Part shown: positions 27,247 through 35,000 of the stretch, piece by piece | Layout of the letters: each line of letters begins with the position of its first letter | Numbering within the stretch: the stretch's first letter is position 1 | NCBI RefSeq assembly: GCF_048320135.1 | Contig: NZ_CP182947.1 | Location: forward strand, 3,162,001 to 3,226,000 | Direction of reading: 5' to 3' | DNA: 64,000 nt | From: Ideonella_A sakaiensis_A | Lineage (GTDB): Bacteria > Pseudomonadota > Gammaproteobacteria > Burkholderiales > Burkholderiaceae_C | The notes under the pieces: generated by a model | What the model was told of the DNA's origin: nothing | The model's database searches: none | The model's input: the letters and a program-made list of their open reading frames with translations, nothing else | Position numbers and translations under genes: made by a program

Positions 27247-28247
27247 GGCAGCTCGATCTTGGTCTCGCGCTTGAACGGCCATTTGCGATTGACCTCGTCG
27301 ACCAGCCGCTCGACCTTGCGCAGACTGGCCTCGACCTCGCCGCGCAGCTTGCCGAGGTCGGCGGTGGCCTCGCGCGTCTGGCCGGCAACCGCCTGCGCAT
27401 CGACCAGGATGGCATCGACCTTTTTCAGATTGGCGCGGGCATCGCCGAGCAGGGCATTGAGCTGTGCGACCGTCGCACGCGCATCGCTGACCAGCCCGTC
27501 GCGGCCGAACACCTGGCTGTCGGCATTCGCGGCCATTGCATCGAGGCGACCAGTCAGCTGGTCGGCCTTTTGCGTCAGGCCGTCGATGCGCAACATCAGC
27601 CGGTTCGCGTTATCGAGGGTGGTTGCGATCTGCCGCGCGCCCTTTTCGTCGCCGAACAGCACGCCGAGCGCGCCTTGCGGGCCGTTCAAGCGGGCCGTTG
27701 TTGCCTGCAGTTGCTCGAGTGTCTGGCCCAGCGCCGAGTCGGCGCGCGTCAATGCCGTCAGGTTGGCGACCAGATCACGAATGCTCGCCATCAGCCGCTG
27801 TACCTCGGCCATCGCATCGCCGGCAAGCAATTTGCGTTCGGCGCCATCCTCGAGCGGCGGGTCGGTCAGGATGCCGCTGTAGGCGCGCAGCTTCGGCGCA
27901 CCGACCAGCCCGCTTTCCATCGTGAATACGCTCGAGGTGCGCAGCCAGCGTGCATCGTCGACCGGCACCTCGACGACGATGCGTGCATTGCCCTGCTCGG
28001 ACAACTCGATCTTGTCGACCCGGCCGATCGGAAAACCGGCGAAGGTCAGGTCCATGCCGACCACCACGCCCTGCGCGTTGTCGGCAATCAGCACCAGCGT
28101 CTGCGTGCGCTCGAAAAAACCGCGGGCATACAGCACATAGGCGGCAACCCCGCCAATCAGCAGCAACACCAGCAGGAACATCAACCTCGCCTTCAGGTCG
28201 AGGTTCGCCACCGGCGGGGCATCGTCTTCAAAGCGGTCGGTGGCCAT
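27243..28247 (-). CDS. MCE-family (MlaD-like) lipid-transport protein
   Basis: 334 aa. One N-terminal membrane helix (about residues 22-41), an MCE domain (about 48-125; GVVVGMDLTFAGFPIGRVDKI) and a long C-terminal helical region rich in coiled-coil heptads (130-330). The MCE domain forms hexameric rings that carry lipids across the periplasm; the long helical tail suggests a needle-like tunnel as in PqiB/YebT or mycobacterial Mce. Lies 3 bp after the MlaE-like permease gene. Confidence 0.88.
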   Translation of the reverse strand: MATDRFEDDAPPVANLDLKARLMFLLVLLLIGGVAAYVLYARGFFERTQTLVLIADNAQGVVVGMDLTFAGFPIGRVDKIELSEQGNARIVVEVPVDDARWLRTSSVFTMESGLVGAPKLRAYSGILTDPPLEDGAERKLLAGDAMAEVQRLMASIRDLVANLTALTRADSALGQTLEQLQATTARLNGPQGALGVLFGDEKGARQIATTLDNANRLMLRIDGLTQKADQLTGRLDAMAANADSQVFGRDGLVSDARATVAQLNALLGDARANLKKVDAILVDAQAVAGQTREATADLGKLRGEVEASLRKVERLVDEVNRKWPFKRETKIELP

Positions 28248-28250
28248 CGC

Positions 28251-29069
28251 TCAATAGTAGCTGCCGACCAGCGCGGCAATCTCGATCAGCAGCATCACCG
28301 TCAGCAGCCGTGCCAGCCTGACCAGTTCGGCATGGGCGCGGCTGCCGCCCTGGGCCACATCGAGCGCGGTCGTGACCATCGGGATCAGCGCGACCGCCAG
28401 GCTCATGAAAAATGTCTTCATCAGCAGGATCAGGATCGTCAGCGGATCGAGCACCTGGCCGACGCCTCGCGTGAACCCCTCCAGCCCCCAGGTCGCAAAG
28501 CCGTACAGCGACAGATAGGTCAGCAGCAGCACGACCACGCCGCTGACGACCGTCAGCGAGACGACCGCAAACTGGCCGGCGATCACCTTCGGCAACACGA
28601 TGTCGCGGGTCGGATCGCGGCCGGCGCGCAGCATCTCCTTGAAGCGGCCTTCGGCCCGCAGCATCCGGATCATCTCGCCTTCGGCCAGGCTGTAGCGAAC
28701 CGCGACATACAGCGCGGCCGACAGCGGGATCAGCTCGAGCACCAGCGTACGCACCAGCACGTCCAGCGCATATTGCGTCAGGCCGTAGGTCAGCGCGGTC
28801 GTCAGCACGATGCGGATCACGACCAGCCCGAAAATGGCCGTCAGCAAGGCAAAGCCGGGCAGCATCGGCCAGGTTGCGAGGTAGACGTTGTGCAGGATCA
28901 GCCGGCGCTGGCAGCGGCGGTAAGTGGACGGGCTGGCGGCGAGCACCAGCACCCGGGCGCCAAACCGCAGCACATACCACCAGCCCAGCAGCCACCTGCC
29001 AAGCGTCAGGCCGGCGACGTCGAATCGTTTCGGAACCGGCTGACGGCGAGCGGGCGGCGAGGTCGACAT
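28251..29069 (-). CDS. MlaE-family ABC transporter permease
   Basis: 272 aa with five or so hydrophobic helices in the MlaE/permease pattern (LVLELIPLSAALYVAVRYSLAEGEMIRMLRAEG, then DIVLPKVIAGQFAV). The canonical glycine-rich ARxGxA segment is altered to VAVRYSLAEGE. It should pair with the MlaD-like protein downstream. No MlaF-type ATPase gene is present in the window, so the ATPase must be encoded elsewhere or shared. Confidence 0.85.
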   Translation of the reverse strand: MSTSPPARRQPVPKRFDVAGLTLGRWLLGWWYVLRFGARVLVLAASPSTYRRCQRRLILHNVYLATWPMLPGFALLTAIFGLVVIRIVLTTALTYGLTQYALDVLVRTLVLELIPLSAALYVAVRYSLAEGEMIRMLRAEGRFKEMLRAGRDPTRDIVLPKVIAGQFAVVSLTVVSGVVVLLLTYLSLYGFATWGLEGFTRGVGQVLDPLTILILLMKTFFMSLAVALIPMVTTALDVAQGGSRAHAELVRLARLLTVMLLIEIAALVGSYY

Positions 29070-29191
29070 CCGAGATGCGGCTGCGGTAAGAAAGGGCGGA
29101 GTGCGATTCCCGCAGTGTATGGCGCGGCGGCCGCGGCGGCACCACCGAACCGGTTGCGACTGGGCTGCGGCAAGCGCCGCAGCCGTCGAGA

Positions 29192-29626
29192 TCAGACCTG
29201 CTTCAACTGGCCGCCTTCGACGCGCACCCGCGCGCCGACATCGAGGCCGTTCAATTCGCTGCGCTCGATGCTGCGGGTTCCGCCTTCATCGAGCCGGATG
29301 TGGATGCGGTAGCCGACCGGCCGCGCCTTGCTGGAGGTGTCAGACGACGCCTTGATCGGCTCGATCGAGCTGATTTCGCCATAACTCGGCCGCGACTCGT
29401 TCGAGCGCTCGCGCAACGGGTCGATGCGCGGCCATACCGTCGCATTGTCTGCCGCCGCCGCACTCGGCACGATCGCCAGCAGGATCGGCTCGGCGATGTC
29501 CTGATTGCAGGCAGTCAATACGCCGGCCGCGAGGATCGCTGCAACGCCGACAGCCAGCGTGCCGCCCCGACGCTGTTGCCGCGCCACCGGCGGGCTGGGG
29601 GGTTTGTGAGTTGTTGATTTGGTCAT
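29192..29626 (-). CDS. Predicted lipoprotein with SlyB-like tail
   Basis: 144 aa. Signal segment with lipobox LTAC. The middle is polar (RIDPLRERSNESRPSYG). The C-terminal half resembles the C-terminal domain of SlyB/Pcp-type lipoproteins (GEISSIEPIK, then GYRIHIRLDEGG and VGARVRVEGG), but the glycine-zipper helix is absent. GGAAAGGTG precedes the ATG. Function unknown. Stands alone between the hybrid kinase and the MCE cluster. Confidence 0.65.
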   Translation of the reverse strand: MTKSTTHKPPSPPVARQQRRGGTLAVGVAAILAAGVLTACNQDIAEPILLAIVPSAAAADNATVWPRIDPLRERSNESRPSYGEISSIEPIKASSDTSSKARPVGYRIHIRLDEGGTRSIERSELNGLDVGARVRVEGGQLKQV

Positions 29627-29777
29627 CGAGCACCTTTCCGAGGGGCATCTTGGCCCATGACGCCATCGTGCCGCCGCCGGCCGGCGGGGTCTGCCGGTCG
29701 CCAGGAAAGGACTGCGTCGTCCGCTGCCGGCGCCGGTTGTAGGAAGCATCCGCTCCTGGCCGGACCGGGGGCGCTGG

Positions 29778-31853
29778 TCAGGGCGGCAGCCAGCGCGCCA
29801 GTTCGTCGCGCAGCTGGGCCAGCGTGATCGGCTTGGTCAGATAACCCTGCATCCCGGCCGCCAGGCAGTTGGCACGGTCCTGCGGCGTGGCGTGGGCGGT
29901 CAGCGCGACGATCGGAAAAGGCGGCAGCTCGCCGGCGCGTTGCATGCCGGACAGGCGGCGGGCTGCCTCCAGCCCGTCGACGACCGGCATCTGCAGGTCC
30001 ATCAGCAGCAGGCGGGGCGCCTGCTCGATGCAGGCGGCAACCGCCTCCGCGCCGTCGACCGCCAGCCGCGGGCTCATGCCGAGCGCGCCGAGCATCTCGG
30101 TGATGATCAGCTGATTGACCGGATTGTCCTCGGCGATCAGGATGTCGGCGCCTGCGCCCACCGGCTGCGGCAGGTCGGCGAAGCCGCTGTCGGCGCCGCC
30201 GGCGCGACGGCGGCCATGCCTGACCGTCAGTTCGAGCAAGGCACCGGGTGTCAGCGGCATGAACACCAGCGGCATGTCGTTGACGCGCGCCGCCGCCTCG
30301 ATCTGCGGCTGGTTCCAGTCCGGCCGCACCAGCAGCACGACCGGTACCTTCGGCAATGCGGCGCGCACCGCATACAGCGAGTCTGCGGAGTCGAGTGCGG
30401 CTTCGGCCAGCACGACGAGGTCCGGCCGCTCGGCGGCTGCCAGCGGCCGGCAGGCGCGCTCGAGGGTCTCGCCCATGTTGCCGATGCTGCAGTGCCAGCC
30501 AAGCCGGTGCAGGCGTTTTGCAAGCCATTCGGCCGGCGTCGGCAGCGTATAAACCAGCCAGGCGAGGCCGGGGTCAGGCAACTGGTCGAGCGGCTGCATG
30601 CCGGCCTGCATGCGCATCGGCAGGTCGAGGCTGAAACAGGTGCCGCTGCCGGGCACCGTCGATACCGATAACTCGCCGCCGATCGACCGGGCCAGGCCAC
30701 GCGCAATCGACAGGCCGAGGCCGCTGCCGCCGTGCCGGCGGGCCAGGCTCTCATCGCCTTGCACGAAGGGCTGGAAGATCCGCGCCGCGACTTCGGCGGT
30801 CATTCCGGGGCCGGTATCGCGCACCTCGATGCGCGCAACGCAGTTTTCCTGGTCGGTCGGGTGAACCTCGGCCTGCAATGCGACATGGCCGCTGTCGGTG
30901 TACTTGATCGCATTGCTGAGCAGGTTGCCGACGATCTGCCGCAGTGCAAGCGCATCGCCGACGACACGGGTCACCGGTCCGACATAGTCGTACATCATGC
31001 CGAGCCGCTTTTCCCTGGATTGCGGCAGCAGCAGGCGCATCGCATTGGCGAGCACCTCGGCGAGGTCGAAGGGCTCGCTGCGCGATGGCGTTGCGCCGGC
31101 ATTCAGGCGCGAGAAATCGAGCACGCCGTTCAGCATGTCGAGCAGGCTGGAGCCCGACTGCAGCGCAAGTTTCAGGTAGCGGCGCTGCTGTTCGCCGGAG
31201 GCCTCGCGCAATGCCAGCTCGGTCAGGCCGAGCAGGCCGTTCAGCGGCGTGCGGATCTCGTGGCTCATGTGCGCGAGAAAGGTCGACTTGGCCTCGTTCG
31301 CGCGTTCCGCCTGTTCGCGCTGGCGGCGCGCTTCGGCGAGCGCCGCCTCGAGCCGCTCGGTGCGCTCCTCGACCATCTGCTGCAGGCGCTGGCGGTGCTC
31401 GATCAAGCCGCGTTCGGCCTGCTTTTCCGCATCGACATCGATGACCATGCCGATCACCCGCTCGGCGCTGCCATCCGCGCCGGCCCAGACCCTGCCCTGG
31501 ATGCGCGCCCAGCGCCAGCCGCCATCGGCGCGCTTGTAGCGCACATCGGCATGCAGCGGGCCGATCGATTCGATCGCCGCCCGATAGATGCGGCCGAACT
31601 CGCCACGATCCTGCGGGTGGATCAGGCCGAAGATCCCGCGCGCGTCGGTCGCCGGCGCCAGCCCCAGCATCTGCCTGAAATGGTCGGAAAACCAGACTTC
31701 GCCGGTGACCAGGTTGCGCTCCCAGTAACCGCCTTCGGCGCCGAGCAGCAGGCGATGGGCGCGGCGCAACTCGTCGATGCCGGCGGCCGCAACGCGGGCA
31801 TCGAGGTCGTCGCGGCGGCTGCCGTCAGGAGGGTCGATGGGTTCGCCGGCCAT
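29778..31853 (-). CDS. Hybrid sensor histidine kinase/response regulator
   Basis: 691 aa, soluble; no membrane segments. Domain order: PAS with PAC (about residues 35-145), coiled coil (145-190), HisKA with His198 (HMSHEIRTPLNG), HATPase (about 300-410; N box NLLSNAIKYT, G boxes DTGPGM and GGSGLGLSIARG), a degenerate receiver-like region (about 430-550), and a C-terminal receiver with Asp619 (LLMDLQMP) and Lys674. It probably signals through an Hpt protein elsewhere. No cognate regulator is adjacent. Confidence 0.92.
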   Translation of the reverse strand: MAGEPIDPPDGSRRDDLDARVAAAGIDELRRAHRLLLGAEGGYWERNLVTGEVWFSDHFRQMLGLAPATDARGIFGLIHPQDRGEFGRIYRAAIESIGPLHADVRYKRADGGWRWARIQGRVWAGADGSAERVIGMVIDVDAEKQAERGLIEHRQRLQQMVEERTERLEAALAEARRQREQAERANEAKSTFLAHMSHEIRTPLNGLLGLTELALREASGEQQRRYLKLALQSGSSLLDMLNGVLDFSRLNAGATPSRSEPFDLAEVLANAMRLLLPQSREKRLGMMYDYVGPVTRVVGDALALRQIVGNLLSNAIKYTDSGHVALQAEVHPTDQENCVARIEVRDTGPGMTAEVAARIFQPFVQGDESLARRHGGSGLGLSIARGLARSIGGELSVSTVPGSGTCFSLDLPMRMQAGMQPLDQLPDPGLAWLVYTLPTPAEWLAKRLHRLGWHCSIGNMGETLERACRPLAAAERPDLVVLAEAALDSADSLYAVRAALPKVPVVLLVRPDWNQPQIEAAARVNDMPLVFMPLTPGALLELTVRHGRRRAGGADSGFADLPQPVGAGADILIAEDNPVNQLIITEMLGALGMSPRLAVDGAEAVAACIEQAPRLLLMDLQMPVVDGLEAARRLSGMQRAGELPPFPIVALTAHATPQDRANCLAAGMQGYLTKPITLAQLRDELARWLPP

Positions 31854-32013
31854 CGTCAGGGCAGCGGCCGCGCAGCGGCTTCAGCCACGACCGGTGAATC
31901 AGAGACGGGCGAGCGAGGGGGGAGCGGGCCGACGACGGTGATTTCGATCTCCGCGAGTTCGCATCAAGCATAGCGCGAAAGGCCCGTGGCGACGGCGGGC
32001 AAGCGGCGGTCCC

Positions 32014-32019
32014 TAGAAT
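32014..32019 (+). promoter_or_regulatory. Candidate -10 element for uvrA
   Basis: TAGAAT in CCCTAGAATCG, 31 bp before the ATG. No clear -35 or LexA box (CTG-N10-CAG) was recognised in the 196-bp gap. Confidence 0.3.
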
Positions 32020-32049
32020 CGCGAGCCTTCTGCGAAGGAAACCGCCTCC

Positions 32050-35000
32050 ATGAGTTCCGGCCTGATCCGCATCCGCGGCGCCCGTCAGCACAACCTGAAG
32101 AACCTCGATCTCGATATCCGCACCGGCGAGATGACGGTGATCACCGGGCCGAGCGGGTCGGGCAAGTCGAGCCTGGTTTTCGACACGCTGTATGCCGAAG
32201 GCCAGCGGCGTTATGTCGAGACCTTCAGCGCCTATGCGCGGCAGTTTCTCGACCGCATGGACCGGCCGGCGGTCGATCGGGTCGATGGCGTGCCGCCGGC
32301 GATCGCGATCGACCAGACCAATCCGGTGCGTACCAGCCGCAGCACGGTCGGCACGATGACCGAACTGAACGACCACCTGAAGCTGCTGTTCGCCCGCGGT
32401 GCCGACCTGTTCGACCGCAAGACCGCGCAGCCGGTGCGCCACGATTCGCCGGAAACGATCTACGACGAATTGCTGGCGCGCAGTGCCGCCGCCGGCGACC
32501 CGCGACTGGTGCTGACCTTCCCGGTCGAACTGCCGGCCAGCGTGACCGGTGAGGAAGTCGAGCAGTGGCTGGCCGCCAGCGGCTATACGCGGGTGCAGGC
32601 CGAGCGCATCGTCGAATCGCCGACCGGACCACGCAAGGTGCTCGACGTCGTCGCCGACCGCTTCCGGCTGCAGGGGGCCGAAAAAATCCGCGTGATCGAG
32701 GCGATCGAGACCGCGCTGCGGCGTGGCAGCGGTCGACTCAATGTGACGGTGCTGGCCGCCGACGCCGATCAGGCGCCGGAAATCTGGCGCTTCTCGACCG
32801 GGCTGCACTGCCCGGACAGCGACATCCGTTATGCCGACCCGCAGCCATCGCTGTTCAGCTTCAATTCGGCGATGGGCGCCTGCGAGATCTGCCGCGGTTT
32901 CGGCCGGGTGATCGGTGTCGACTACGGGCTGGTGATCCCCGATCCCCGCAAGACGCTGCGCGCCGGCGTGATCAAGCCGATCCAGACGCCGGCGTGGAAG
33001 GAATGCCAGGACGACCTGCTGAAATATGCCGGCGAGGCCGGCATCCCGCGCGACACACCGTGGCAGCAGCTGACGCAGGCGCAGCACGACTGGGTGATCA
33101 ACGGCTCGCCGCACTGGAACGGCAACTGGAACAAGCAGTGGTACGGCATCAAGCGCTTCTTCGAATACCTCGAATCGAAGGCCTACAAGATGCACATCCG
33201 CGTGCTGCTGTCGAAATACCGCAGCTACACGACCTGCCCGGCCTGCCAGGGCGCGCGGCTGAAAACGGAAGCGCTGTTGTGGCGACTCGGCAGCAAGCGC
33301 GATGCCGATGCGGTGCTGCCGCCCGGCCAGCGCGCGATGCCGGCTGGGGTCGACTGGCGCCGCGAGCAGCTGGAGGCGCTGCCCGGGCTGAGCGTGCACG
33401 ACCTGATGCTGATGCCGATCGTCACGCTGCGTGCCTTCGTCGACCGTCTGGCCAGCGGCGCCCTGCCGGCGTCCGCCGCCGGCAGTGGTGCTGCCGAAGG
33501 TGCCTCGGTCGATGCAGCGCTGCAGCTGCTGGTCGGCGAGATCCGCACCCGGCTGCGTTACCTGTGTGACGTCGGCCTGGGCTACCTGACGCTGGACCGG
33601 CAGAGCCGCACCTTGAGTGGCGGCGAGGTGCAGCGGATCAACCTGACGACCGCACTCGGCACCTCGCTGGTCAATACGATGTTCGTGCTCGACGAGCCGA
33701 GCATCGGCCTGCATCCGCGCGACATGGACCGCATCGTCGAGGCGATCCACCGCTTGCGCGATGCCGGCAACACGCTGGTCGTCGTCGAGCACGATCCGGC
33801 GGTGATGTTGGCCGCCGACCGGCTGATCGACATGGGGCCGGGGCCCGGCGAACGCGGTGGCCAGATCGTCTTCGACGGCACGCCGGAGCAGATCCGCAAG
33901 GCCGATACGCTGACCGGCGCCTACCTCGGCGCACGCAAGCAGGTCGGCATGGGCATCAAGCGGCTGGTCGGCCCGGCGACGCCGAAGCTGATCCTCGAAG
34001 GCGCCAGCGAACACAACCTGAAACACATCACGGTCGAATTTCCGCTGCTGCACCTGGTGACGGTGACCGGTGTCTCCGGCTCCGGCAAGAGCACGCTGAT
34101 CCAGGATGTGCTGTATCCGGCGCTGGCGCGCCATTTCGGCAAGCCGACGGAGACGCCGGGCGCGCACGAGCAGCTGCTCGGCGCCGACTGGCTCAGCGAT
34201 GCGGTGTTCGTCGACCAGTCGCCGATCGGCAAGACCGCGCGCTCGAACCCGGCCAGTTATGTCGGTGCCTTCGACGAGATCCGCAAGCTGTTTGCCGAGG
34301 CGCCGCTGGCGCGCGAGCGCAACTATGGCGCCGGCATGTTCAGCTTCAACGCCGGCGACGGCCGTTGCCCGACCTGCGGCGGATCCGGCTTCGAACATGT
34401 CGAGATGCAGTTTCTCAGCGACGTCTACCTGCGTTGCCCCGATTGCGACGGCCGCCGCTACCGTGCCGAACTGCTCGAGGTGAAGATCGAGCGCCGGCTG
34501 CCGGCAGATCTGAACCGCGAGCTGAGCATCGCCGACGTGCTCGAGCTGACCGTCAGCGAGGCGGTGCAGCTGTTTGCGCAGGACCGCGAGGTGATCCGCA
34601 CGCTGCAGCCGATCGTCGATGTCGGCCTCGACTATGTGCGACTCGGCCAGCCGGTGCCGACGCTGAGCGGCGGCGAGGCGCAACGCCTGAAGCTGGCCGG
34701 TTTTCTCGCCGAGGCGGCGCAGAGCCGCACCGCGAGCCGCCAGCCGGTCGCGAAGAAGGGGCGGCTGTTCCTGTTCGACGAGCCGACCACCGGCCTGCAC
34801 TTCGACGACATCGCGAAGCTGATGCGCGCTTTCCGCAAACTGCTTGAAGGCGGCCATTCGATCGTCGTGATCGAACACAACCTCGACGTGATCCGCGCCA
34901 GCGACTGGTTGATCGATCTCGGCCCGGAGGGCGGCGACGGCGGCGGTGAGGTCGTCTGCGTCGGCCCGCCGGAGGAGGTCAAGCGCCATCCGCGCTCGCA

